A stretch of DNA of 64,000 nt, from positions 1 through 64,000 of the forward strand of contig NZ_CALDMP010000021.1 of assembly GCF_937915125.1 (NCBI RefSeq), in the 5' to 3' direction. This document shows positions 42,969 through 50,896 of this stretch, in pieces. The translations under genes and the position numbers were made by a program. The notes under the pieces were generated by a model. The model did not search any database, had not been told where the DNA came from, and saw only the letters and a list, made by a program, of their open reading frames with translations. The first letter of the stretch is position 1. Every line of letters starts with the position of its first letter. The stretch is from an uncultured Ruminococcus sp. GTDB taxonomy: Bacteria; Bacillota; Clostridia; Oscillospirales; Ruminococcaceae.

Positions 42969-44375
42969 ATGCAGAAAAGTGTAACGCAGAATCCATCCGC
43001 AGGAAAGGGCAATAAGCTGGCGGACTGGCCTATCCGGACGCTGATCCTCAGTATGGGTATGCCCATGGCGCTTTCCATGGTATTGCAGGCAGTGTATAAC
43101 ATTGTGGATACCATTTTCGTCAGCCATATGGAAAACGGCGATGCAGCTGTACTGGCACTGACGGATTCCTATTCCATCCAACTGTTGATCGTAGCCATCG
43201 GCGTTGGTACGGGAATCGGTATCAATGCGTTGCTCTCCAAAACCCTGGGTGAGCAGAACCGGGAAAAGGCGGCGGAAATTGCCGGAAATGGTATTTTCCT
43301 TGGAATCTGTATCTATGTGATATTCTTGCTGTTTGGCATATTTGGTGCCCACGGCTTTATTGCCATGCAGGCAAACGGCAATGCCCTGCGGGAGGAAATG
43401 GGGACAAAGTATCTGACTATCTGCTGTATCGGTTCTTTCGGTAATATCGGTTATACTGTGTATGAGCGATTTTTGCAGGGAACCGGCAGAACCAATCTTT
43501 CCACCATTGCGCAGATCAGCGGTGCAGCGCTCAACATTATCCTGGATCCTATTTTTATCTTTGGATTCGATCTGGGTGTTGTAGGTGCCGCACTTGCAAC
43601 GGTAGTCGGTCAGATCGTTTCGCTGGTAACTGCTATGGTTTTCCACTACCGCTGGGACAAAGAGATCCGGGGCGACTGGAAGCATATCCGTCCCAAGTGG
43701 GGGCTCATCCGTGGTATCTATACAGTGGGTATTCCGGCGGCAGTAATGCAGGGACTGTTGTCTGTCATGGTGCTGCTGGTGAATCTGGTATTCGGTACGC
43801 AGGGTGCCCAGGCAGGGGCGTCGCAGGCTGCATACGGTATCTACTATAAAATACAGCAGTTTGCATTGTTTGCCGCATTCGGTCTGAGCAATACGCTCAT
43901 CACGGTTGTTGCCTTTAATTACGGCAAGCAGGAACGGGTACGTCTCCGCCAGTGCGTGCAGTATGGCTTGGTCTATTCCATTGGACTGATGGTCGTGGTG
44001 ACGATTTTATTCCAGTTGTTTGCAAGTCCCATTTCCAGCATGTTCAACAGCGACGGCGGAAAGGAGATTCAGGTGCTGTGCACCCGTGCAATGCATATCT
44101 GTACCATCGGTTATGTGTTTATGGGAATCACAGTGGCAATTCAGGGTATTTTGCAGGCATTCCGCTGTGTCTTTTCGCCTCTGGTACTGGCAATGCTGCG
44201 ATTGGTTCTGCTGCCGATTCCGCTGAGCTTCTTGTTTCTGCAAACTTCGCATCCCTCTGAATTGGTTTGGTGGTCGTTCAGCATTGCAGAAACTGTGACG
44301 GCTGTTGTTTCCTGTATCGTTCTGAAATGCACGTATCAGAAAAAAATGCGGCAGATCTCGGAGAAAGCAGCATAA
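42969..44375 (+). CDS. MATE-family multidrug/cation exporter
   Basis: This 468-residue exporter has twelve predicted membrane helices in two similar halves. MGMPMALSMVLQAVYNIVDT and FVSHMENG are the usual first-helix MATE segments. The substrate is unknown. CGGGAGG lies 12 nt before the chosen ATG at 42969; a longer frame starts inside the terminator hairpin and is ignored. It is followed directly by the palindromic element at 44376-44540. Confidence 0.92.
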   Translation: MQKSVTQNPSAGKGNKLADWPIRTLILSMGMPMALSMVLQAVYNIVDTIFVSHMENGDAAVLALTDSYSIQLLIVAIGVGTGIGINALLSKTLGEQNREKAAEIAGNGIFLGICIYVIFLLFGIFGAHGFIAMQANGNALREEMGTKYLTICCIGSFGNIGYTVYERFLQGTGRTNLSTIAQISGAALNIILDPIFIFGFDLGVVGAALATVVGQIVSLVTAMVFHYRWDKEIRGDWKHIRPKWGLIRGIYTVGIPAAVMQGLLSVMVLLVNLVFGTQGAQAGASQAAYGIYYKIQQFALFAAFGLSNTLITVVAFNYGKQERVRLRQCVQYGLVYSIGLMVVVTILFQLFASPISSMFNSDGGKEIQVLCTRAMHICTIGYVFMGITVAIQGILQAFRCVFSPLVLAMLRLVLLPIPLSFLFLQTSHPSELVWWSFSIAETVTAVVSCIVLKCTYQKKMRQISEKAA

Positions 44376-44540
44376 GGGCACCTTTAAATACCCCGAATCC
44401 GTCAGATGTGGTGCAGATTTGCGACAGATTCACTTGCGGAAAAATGCAGGAATACTTGGTGTATTTCAAGTTTTTCCGCAAGTGAAGATGGCACAAAGAT
44501 GCGCCGCAGATGGAGAGTGAGCGGGTTTTTAGAGGTGACC
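44376..44540. repeat. Palindromic intergenic element, divergent copy D
   Basis: The ends GGGCACCTTTAAATACCCCG and CGGGTTTTTAGAGGTGACC are inverted repeats of each other with several mismatches. Inside, CACTTGCGGAAAAA and TTTTTCCGCAAGTG form a perfect 14-bp stem around GAATACTTGGTGTATTTC. That centre resembles the GAATACTTTGTGTATTC centre of copies A and B, and the order of parts is the same, but overall sequence identity is low. It lies immediately after the MATE stop codon. Confidence 0.65.
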
Positions 44541-44546
44541 ATAAAC

Positions 44547-44592
44547 AAGAAACCCTTTCCTGCGTGTGATTGCGCATACAGGAAAGGACTTC
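44547..44592 (-). terminator. Terminator of the sufCB unit
   Basis: CCTTTCCTG (44554-44562) pairs with CAGGAAAGG (44579-44587). The minus strand has a T-rich tail. Confidence 0.7.
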
Positions 44593-44609
44593 TTCATATC
44601 AATATCTGT

Positions 44610-45527
44610 TTATTTCAGGAATCCGGCAATAATGCGTTCCTCTGCCTCTTGTTCTGTCAGTCCAAGGGTGCAGAGCTTCAGAATCTGTTCGCCGGCGATC
44701 TTGCCGATGGCAGCTTCATGAATCAGTGCTGCGTCAATGCAGGATGCTTCCAGCGCCGGTGCTGCTGTCACAGAGCCGTTTTCCGCCAGGATCGCATCGC
44801 ATTCCGAGTGACCAGTGCAGCGTGTCATGCCGTGGATTTGGGAGACGAAATGCTGTTTGGAATTGCCTCGTGCAACAGAACGGGAGATCAGGTCTGCGCC
44901 GGAATCATCTCCCCGGAGCACCACAGAAAAATCTGTCTCTGCCGTTTCATCACCGTCTGTCATAATACGCTCCCGGATCAGGATCTTGGCACGTGCTTCC
45001 AGTTCGGCTCTGGTTTTTCTTCGGGAATGATCTACGCCGCCCAGCTGGACTGTATCCATTTCCAGAACAGCATCCTCCTCCAGAAATGCTTCTGTTACCG
45101 GGTCGATAACACGGTCGGCTTTTGCTGCGCCTGTTCCGATGTGTTTTTCCTGATAGATCACGTGGGAATTCTTCCCCATGAAAAAGCGGTGGATGCCGTT
45201 GTGCACTGTCTCTTCGCCGTGCTCTGCATGGATGCCGCAGCCGGCGATAATGGTGACATCGGCGCCTTCGCCTACGTGGAAGTCGTTATACACCAGGTCG
45301 TGGAATCCGGTCTGGGTAACGCAGGCGGGGATAAATACCTTTTCACCTTTGGTGCCTGGCTGGATGAAGATATCCAGCCCCGGCTGGTCTGTTTTGGAGA
45401 CGATCTGGATATGTTCCGTGGAATTCCGTTCGGCACATTGTCCGTTGGAACGGATGTTGTATGCGCCGTCATAGGAGCCCTCGTAATCGGAGACAAGCTT
45501 CAGCAGTTCTTTCAGTTTCGATTCCAT
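44610..45527 (-). CDS. SufB/SufD-type Fe-S scaffold, minimal form
   Basis: This 305-residue protein is the scaffold on which Fe-S clusters are built together with the SufC ATPase. It shows the beta-helix core and the C-terminal signature RCTGHSECDAILAENG, LEASCIDAALIHEAAIGKI and LGLTEQEAEERIIAGFL, close to SufB/SufD. It is far shorter than E. coli SufB (about 495), and no SufS, SufU or SufD gene is adjacent. That fits the two-gene SufCB ('SMS'-type) arrangement of anaerobes. A TAATG overlap joins it to sufC. Confidence 0.9.
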   Translation of the reverse strand: MESKLKELLKLVSDYEGSYDGAYNIRSNGQCAERNSTEHIQIVSKTDQPGLDIFIQPGTKGEKVFIPACVTQTGFHDLVYNDFHVGEGADVTIIAGCGIHAEHGEETVHNGIHRFFMGKNSHVIYQEKHIGTGAAKADRVIDPVTEAFLEEDAVLEMDTVQLGGVDHSRRKTRAELEARAKILIRERIMTDGDETAETDFSVVLRGDDSGADLISRSVARGNSKQHFVSQIHGMTRCTGHSECDAILAENGSVTAAPALEASCIDAALIHEAAIGKIAGEQILKLCTLGLTEQEAEERIIAGFLK

Positions 45528-46249
45528 TATCGGCGTTCCTCCTTTCCGAGAGGACAGCGTGCGGTGCGTTCGTCCTCCAGCAGCGTGGGCAGGATCTCCT
45601 CACGGCAGCCCTTGGTGCGTACTTTTCCGTTTGCCACAACGACGATTTCGTCTGCGATGGACAAAATGCGTTCCTGGTGGGAGATGATGAGCAGAGTCTG
45701 TTCCTGTTTCTGCATTTCCCGGAAGGTGTCCACCAGACGGGTGAAGCTCCACAGGTCGATGCCGGCTTCCGGTTCGTCAAAAATAATAAATCTGCCGCCG
45801 TGTGCCAGAACGCTTGCGATCTCAATGCGTTTCATTTCGCCGCCGGAAAGTCCGGTGTTGATCTCACGGTCAGCATATTCCTCGGCGCAAAGTCCGACTT
45901 TGCCCAGCAGGGTGCACATGGTCTCCGGGGACATGGACTCGCCGCCGGCAAGCTCCATCATATCCTGTACGGTCATGCCCTTGAACCGTACCGGCTGCTG
46001 AAAGGCATAAGAGATGCCTTTTCTGGCACGTTCTGTGACGCTGCAGTTCGTAATATCTTCGCCGTTCAGCAAAATGCGCCCGGATGTAGGTGGGATAATG
46101 CCGGCGATCAGTTTTGCAAGGGTTGTTTTTCCGCCGCCGTTGGGACCAGTAATGACCACCATTTTTTCATCGGGAATGGTAAGGTCGATTCCCTGGATCA
46201 GAGAGGTTCCGTCCGGCAGATTCCATGTGATTTGTTCCAATTGCAGCAT
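45527..46249 (-). CDS. sufC: SufC-type Fe-S assembly ATPase
   Basis: This 240-residue ABC-type ATPase is soluble and pairs with the SufB scaffold. Walker A is GPNGGGKTT, the Q-loop is in AFQQPVRFKG, the signature is LSGGEMKR, Walker B is FIIFDEPEAGID, and the H-loop is IISHQE. The signature and the FDEPEAGID form are typical of SufC rather than importers. CTGGAGGAG precedes the ATG. It is the first gene of the unit. A TATACT -10 lies near 46306 on the minus strand, but I did not find a clear -35. Confidence 0.93.
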   Translation of the reverse strand: MLQLEQITWNLPDGTSLIQGIDLTIPDEKMVVITGPNGGGKTTLAKLIAGIIPPTSGRILLNGEDITNCSVTERARKGISYAFQQPVRFKGMTVQDMMELAGGESMSPETMCTLLGKVGLCAEEYADREINTGLSGGEMKRIEIASVLAHGGRFIIFDEPEAGIDLWSFTRLVDTFREMQKQEQTLLIISHQERILSIADEIVVVANGKVRTKGCREEILPTLLEDERTARCPLGKEERR

Positions 46250-46393
46250 GGTGTCTCCTCCAGTTCTATCAATTCAATAGTGTGTTTTTTTTATACAAGC
46301 TCTTATAGTATAACATATTTTGATAGGAATTGTATACATTTTTTTTGAATTCTTTTTGTACGAGGAAATCAGTGTGTGATTCTTTTACTCTTC

Positions 46394-46568
46394 GGGCAAC
46401 ACCGCACAAAGAGCGCCTATCGGCTTTGCACGTCATATGCTTGCATCTTTTCCGTCATATTTCACAAAAATGCTCGTGAATACACAAAGTATTCACTGCG
46501 CTTTTTGTTTCATCTGACGAAAAATCTGACGGCGCATCTGACGCACAATCTTTGTGCGGTGTTGCCTT
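46394..46568. repeat. Palindromic intergenic element, copy B
   Basis: The ends GGCAACACCGCACAAAG and CTTTGTGCGGTGTTGCC are perfect inverted repeats. The core 46438-46530 is the reverse complement of 20345-20437 with two differences in 93 nt. The outer stem shares only part of its sequence with copy A yet remains paired. The 413-nt gap 46250-46662 holds the sufC upstream region, this element, and a TATACT (about 46613) likely serving cls. Confidence 0.85.
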
Positions 46569-46662
46569 CGTAAAATTTTCAATTTCTGCTTGCTATTTTT
46601 TGAAATATCTGTTATACTAAAAGTTAATTGCAAATCGATTAAGCGGAAAGGAGTACGCATCC

Positions 46663-48192
46663 ATGAGAAGAAAGCTGAAAAAGCTGTTCAGTCTGCTCAC
46701 AAGTCGGGTGGTTATCATTGGTCTTTTGATTGCAATACAGCTTGCATGGTTTGTGATTTTGTTTTTGCGGCTGACGCAATACGCTTCCTGGATCAATGTG
46801 GGATTTGTTGTGCTGAGCGTTCTGATCGAACTGTATATTATCAGCAAGCCCGGCAATCCGTCCTATAAGATTCTGTGGCTGCTGTTTATCGGCACGTTCC
46901 CGGTATTGGGCGGCTTGATGTACCTGATGTTCGGCGATAAGCGGCCGTCCCGGAAGATGCGCAGACAGCTTCATCACGGAAAACGTGTGATCGGCGCTCG
47001 TGTTCCTGTAGAAAGCGTTCTGGGAGAACTGCCGGACAGAACGGCATCCATTGGATTTTATCTGGAACGCTGCGGTTTCCCCATGTACCAGAATACACAG
47101 GTGGATTATTATTCCGTTGCGGATGAGGCATATGTACAGCTCCTGGCAGATCTGAAACAAGCGAAGCATTATATTTTTATGGAGTATTTTATTATTACGG
47201 AAGGCGTCATGTGGGATTCCATCAAGGAGGTACTGAAGGAAAAAGCAACAAATGGAGTAGAAGTGCGGTTCATATACGATGATCTTGGCAGCATCGGCTG
47301 TCTGCCGAAGCATTTCCGGAAGGAATTGTCCGAAGCCGGGATCCATGTCATGGCATTTAATCCCTTTCGTCCGGCGCTGTCTGCCGTTATGAATAACCGC
47401 AGCCACCGGAAAATCACAGTTATTGACGGATATATCGCATATACCGGCGGATTTAATCTGGCAGATGAGTACATTAATGAAATCGAACGATTCGGTCATT
47501 GGAAGGACACAGGCATCCGCCTGTGCGGTGAGGCAGCTTATAGTTTTACACTAATGCATCTGGAATTGTGGAATGCCTTTCACGATACGGAGGATACCTG
47601 TAAAAATTACAAGCCCTATCGTTATCATTCGTCATCTTTTCCCACGGATGGCTTTGTGCAGCCATATTATAACTCGCCTTTTGAAAACGAGACTCTGGCG
47701 CAGGATGTCTATCTGGATCTTCTGGCGCAGGCGGAACGCTATGTCTATATTTTCACCCCATATCTGGCGATTGATGATGAAATGCAGCACGCCCTTTGTA
47801 TGGCGGCGCAGCGCGGCGTAGATGTACGGATCGTGACGCCGGGAATCCCGGACAAGCGGATCGTCTATTCCCTGACACGTTCGTACTATGAGATGCTGAT
47901 CCGTGCAGGCGTACGGATCTACGAGTATACGCCTGGCTTTATTCATGCAAAGAGCTATCTGGCAGATGACCGCATTGGCATTGTAGGAACCATCAATATG
48001 GACTATCGCAGTCTGTATCTGCATATGGAATGCGCCGTTCTGATGGTGGAGTGCAGCGCCCTGGAGAAACTGAAGCTGGACTGTATTGTCACCATGGAAA
48101 AAAGCCGCCGTGTGACCTTGCAGGACTGCAAAAACCGCCGGAGAAGCCGTCTGTGGCAGGCGATCCTCCGGACCATCAGTCCGCTTTTATAA
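46663..48192 (+). CDS. cls: Cardiolipin synthase
   Basis: This 509-residue membrane enzyme joins two phosphatidylglycerols to make cardiolipin. Two N-terminal helices (about 14-32 and 40-58) precede two phospholipase-D domains with HKD motifs: NNRSHRKITVIDG (about 250) and FIHAKSYLADD (about 430). The length is normal. AAAGGAG lies 8-9 nt before the ATG. Confidence 0.95.
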   Translation: MRRKLKKLFSLLTSRVVIIGLLIAIQLAWFVILFLRLTQYASWINVGFVVLSVLIELYIISKPGNPSYKILWLLFIGTFPVLGGLMYLMFGDKRPSRKMRRQLHHGKRVIGARVPVESVLGELPDRTASIGFYLERCGFPMYQNTQVDYYSVADEAYVQLLADLKQAKHYIFMEYFIITEGVMWDSIKEVLKEKATNGVEVRFIYDDLGSIGCLPKHFRKELSEAGIHVMAFNPFRPALSAVMNNRSHRKITVIDGYIAYTGGFNLADEYINEIERFGHWKDTGIRLCGEAAYSFTLMHLELWNAFHDTEDTCKNYKPYRYHSSSFPTDGFVQPYYNSPFENETLAQDVYLDLLAQAERYVYIFTPYLAIDDEMQHALCMAAQRGVDVRIVTPGIPDKRIVYSLTRSYYEMLIRAGVRIYEYTPGFIHAKSYLADDRIGIVGTINMDYRSLYLHMECAVLMVECSALEKLKLDCIVTMEKSRRVTLQDCKNRRRSRLWQAILRTISPLL

Positions 48193-48206
48193 TTACAAAC
48201 GAGAAC

Positions 48207-48247
48207 CGGCAGAACAGAAGCGCTCACTGTTCTGCCGATTTGTTTTT
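48207..48247 (+). terminator. Terminator after cls
   Basis: CGGCAGAACAG and CTGTTCTGCCG form a perfect 11-bp stem followed by a T-rich tail. It lies between convergent genes. Confidence 0.88.
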
Positions 48248-48274
48248 GGACATAGAATGGTCAGGGGAGCTTTT

Positions 48275-48913
48275 TTACAGCAGACTCATAAAGCCCACTG
48301 CTTTTCCCAGAATCCGTACATATTCCAGTTCCTCTCCTACATATACCAGGGGAGAATACGCCGGATTTTCTGCCACCAGCTGTAATCTTGCATGTTTTCG
48401 GTCGTAATAAACTCGTTTCAGGGTCGCTTCATCATCGATGATGACAGCGGCAATTTCTCCATTGTCCACCATGGGCTGGCTGCGGATGAAAACAGCGTCG
48501 CCGTCATAGATCCGTGCACCGATCATGCTGTCGCCGCGTGCCAGGAGACAGAAATCTGCATGGATATCGGCGTCTGCCATAATAAAGCTTTCCCGGTCCT
48601 CCTGGGCAAAGATCGGTTCGCCGCAGGCGATCTCTCCCAGCAGGGGGAACCGCTTGAGACGGACAGGGCGCAGGTTGGGATAATCCTCCAGAGACAATTC
48701 CTGTTCGTCCTCACTGTCATAGCCCATGAGCCATGCCTCTTTTACACCCAGCACCTTTGCAATACGGCGCAGCTTGCTGTCACGGGGGCGGAACGAGCCG
48801 GAGCAGTATTGGCTCATAGTAGAACGGGATATGCCGGTTTTTTCACACAATTCCGATTGTGTCATCTGCTTTTGCTGCATCGCCTGGATCAGACGTGTGG
48901 TGAAATCTTCCAT
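48275..48913 (-). CDS. XRE-HTH and peptidase S24 regulator (LexA/CI-like)
   Basis: This 212-residue protein has an N-terminal helix-turn-helix (MTQSELCEKTGISRSTMSQY, about 17-36) and a C-terminal self-cleaving S24 domain. The presumed cleavage region is EIACGEPIF, the catalytic serine lies in ARGDSMIG (about 127) and the lysine in ATLKRVYY (about 165). It is probably a stress- or DNA-damage-responsive repressor that inactivates itself with RecA. It stands alone, with no phage genes beside it. Confidence 0.9.
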   Translation of the reverse strand: MEDFTTRLIQAMQQKQMTQSELCEKTGISRSTMSQYCSGSFRPRDSKLRRIAKVLGVKEAWLMGYDSEDEQELSLEDYPNLRPVRLKRFPLLGEIACGEPIFAQEDRESFIMADADIHADFCLLARGDSMIGARIYDGDAVFIRSQPMVDNGEIAAVIIDDEATLKRVYYDRKHARLQLVAENPAYSPLVYVGEELEYVRILGKAVGFMSLL

Positions 48914-49083
48914 ATGGATACCTCCGGTGCATTCTGCTGGAATAAAAATCTCAAATGCATTATACCATGGAACAGGTCAAAAGGCAAGTGCCTATGTGAA
49001 ATTATTGCAATGAAATCCGGCAGCATCCGGAGAGAATTCCAGCAGTCACCGCCGCTTGTTCATATAAAATTTGCGAATGTATC

Positions 49084-49112
49084 TTGCAAAATGAGTCGGA
49101 ATATGTTATAAT
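49084..49112 (+). promoter_or_regulatory. Sigma-A promoter upstream of the fumC-hdr-flx-frd operon
   Basis: TTGCAA (49084-49089), 17 bp, TATAAT (49107-49112). The transcript would start near 49119, about 355 nt before fumC. Confidence 0.7.
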
Positions 49113-49118
49113 ACAAAA

Positions 49119-49337
49119 GATAGTATATCATGTTGTCATTCTGCCGTAGATACGACGGTATCTTGCGCTGAAGCATTGATTTTTCTGTCAAGAAATGCGT
49201 CCGGACAGGACGGGTCGACAGCAGGAAAGGCTGTGTTTTCCAGCTTTGCTGTGCCGTGATCCGTGTCGGAACGAAAACCGGCTGCGGACAGCAGCCTGAA
49301 CCGGCGGACTGCGGCCTCTGGCGATGCAGCCTTTTTT
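49119..49337 (+). ncRNA. Structured leader or small RNA ahead of fumC, ending in a terminator
   Basis: After the promoter, about 220 nt contain several hairpins (CAGCA..GGAA / TTCC..TGCTG near 49219-49252, and GGCTGC..GCAGCC near 49282-49298). The region ends in a hairpin GG(A)CTGC..GCAGCC followed by six T (49332-49337). The first GGCTGC can pair with either downstream GCAGCC, the arrangement of a switchable attenuator. It matches no riboswitch or T-box consensus that I can recognise. It may be a fumC attenuator or an independent small RNA. The rest of the 560-nt gap 48914-49473 holds the promoter and the short repeat at 49370. Confidence 0.45.
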
Positions 49338-49369
49338 GCCGGACACACATTGGGGATTTCTTTGCCTGA

Positions 49370-49415
49370 GGCAACACCTCACAAAGAACGCATAGCGGTT
49401 TTGTACGGTATTGCC
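49370..49415. repeat. Short palindromic element, copy C (ends only)
   Basis: GGCAACACCTCACAAAG and TTTGTACGGTATTGCC are imperfect inverted repeats matching the outer part of copy B, including the AACGCATAGCGG inner stem. The 93-bp core is missing. It lies between the attenuator-like RNA and fumC. Confidence 0.7.
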
Positions 49416-49473
49416 CTGAAATGACAGGCTGCAAACCGGATCCCCGAAAATTTACAAAATAGGAGAGATGAAC

Positions 49474-50850
49474 ATGGAGTATCGCATTGAGCATGACTCG
49501 ATGGGAGAGGTCAAGGTACCTGCCGACAAGTACTGGGCTGCACAGACAGAACGCAGCCACGAGAACTTTCTGATCGGCGTGGGCATTGAGACGATGCCCC
49601 GGGAAATCACACATGCTTTCGGCATCCTCAAGAAGGCTGCCGCAATTGCTAACCACAAGCTCCGTCCGGAAAAAATGACGGATGAGAAGCTTGCTGCTAT
49701 TTCTACCGCTTGTGATGAGGTGATTTCCGGCAGCCTGAACGAGCATTTTCCGCTTGTGGTATGGCAGACAGGAAGCGGCACACAGTCGAATATGAACACC
49801 AATGAGGTCATTGCAAACCGTGGAAACGAGATCGCTGGAAAGAAGCTCCTGCATCCCAATGATGATGTGAATATGAGCCAGTCCTCCAACGACACATTCC
49901 CTACTGCAATGCACATTTCTGCTGTTCTGGCAGTGGAGGATAAGGTTTTGCCGGCAATTGACGAATTGGTGGCAACTTTCCGCCGCCTGGAAGAAGAGCA
50001 CGAAGGCATTGTCAAGAGCGGAAGAACGCACCTTCAGGATGCAACACCCATCAAATTTTCCCAGGAAATCAGCGGATGGCGTACTTCGCTCGAGCGTGAT
50101 CGCGAGATGCTCGTTTCTACGCTGCCGTATCTGAAAACACTGGCACTGGGCGGTACCGCAGTAGGTACTGGTCTGAATGCGCCGAAGGGTTTTGATGTGG
50201 AAGTTGCAAAGGCAGTTTCTGAACTGACCGGCAAGGACTTCGTTACCGCAGAGAACAAGTTCCACGCACTGACCAGCAAGGATGAGATCGTATTCGCACA
50301 CGGTGCCCTCAAGGCGCTGGCTGCGGATATGATGAAGATCGCAAACGATGTACGCTGGCTGGCAAGCGGTCCCCGTGACGGCCTCGGCGAGATCACCATT
50401 CCTGAGAATGAGCCGGGCTCTTCCATTATGCCGGGTAAGGTAAATCCGACCCAGTGCGAACAGGTGACTATGGTTGCTGTTCAGGTAATGGGCAACGATG
50501 TGGCTGTGGGCATGGCAGCTTCTCAGGGCAACTTCGAGCTGAATGTATTTATGCCGGTTTGTGCATACAACTTCCTCCAGTCCGCACGCCTGCTGGCAGA
50601 GTCCATTGTTTCCTTTAACAAGAACTGTGCTGTAGGTATCTGCGCAAACCGTGAGAAGATGCACCACAACCTGCACAATTCTCTCATGCTGGTAACAGCA
50701 CTGAACCCCTATATTGGTTATGAGAACGCTGCCAAGACGGCAAAGAAGGCGTTCCATGACAACATTTCCCTGAAGGAAGCCTGCGTTGAGCTGGGATTCC
50801 TGACAGCGGAACGGTTCGACGAAGTGTTCCATCCGGAACAGATGGTCTGA
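49474..50850 (+). CDS. fumC: Fumarate hydratase, class II
   Basis: This 458-residue, cluster-free enzyme interconverts malate and fumarate. VVWQTGSGTQSNMNTNEVI points to fumarase rather than aspartase, DVNMSQSSNDTFPTAMHI and the signature loop GSSIMPGKVNP (catalytic Ser) are present. I chose ATG 49474 because AGGAG lies 8 nt upstream; ATG 49468 is too close. It is the first gene of a ten-gene run and would supply fumarate to the reductase encoded at the far end. Confidence 0.94.
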   Translation: MEYRIEHDSMGEVKVPADKYWAAQTERSHENFLIGVGIETMPREITHAFGILKKAAAIANHKLRPEKMTDEKLAAISTACDEVISGSLNEHFPLVVWQTGSGTQSNMNTNEVIANRGNEIAGKKLLHPNDDVNMSQSSNDTFPTAMHISAVLAVEDKVLPAIDELVATFRRLEEEHEGIVKSGRTHLQDATPIKFSQEISGWRTSLERDREMLVSTLPYLKTLALGGTAVGTGLNAPKGFDVEVAKAVSELTGKDFVTAENKFHALTSKDEIVFAHGALKALAADMMKIANDVRWLASGPRDGLGEITIPENEPGSSIMPGKVNPTQCEQVTMVAVQVMGNDVAVGMAASQGNFELNVFMPVCAYNFLQSARLLAESIVSFNKNCAVGICANREKMHHNLHNSLMLVTALNPYIGYENAAKTAKKAFHDNISLKEACVELGFLTAERFDEVFHPEQMV

Positions 50851-50896
50851 ACCCTGCGCACTGCGCTGAAAAATAAGAAAGAAAGGTAGTTTTGCT

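Noticed and set aside
44406..46001. A 531-codon plus-strand frame opposite sufB and sufC
   Set aside because: Antisense of two clear genes; it starts inside a repeat element.
49119..49337. T-box leader before fumC
   Set aside because: The region lacks the conserved AGGGTGG-ACCGCG T-box sequence and a specifier loop, and fumarase is not a T-box target.
49060..50832. A 590-codon minus-strand frame opposite fumC
   Set aside because: It mirrors fumC and crosses the operon promoter region; no family features.
49474..50850. Aspartate ammonia-lyase instead of fumarase
   Set aside because: The substrate-site segment reads VVWQTGSGTQSN, the fumarase form; aspartases have a different QGGAGTS-type sequence here.
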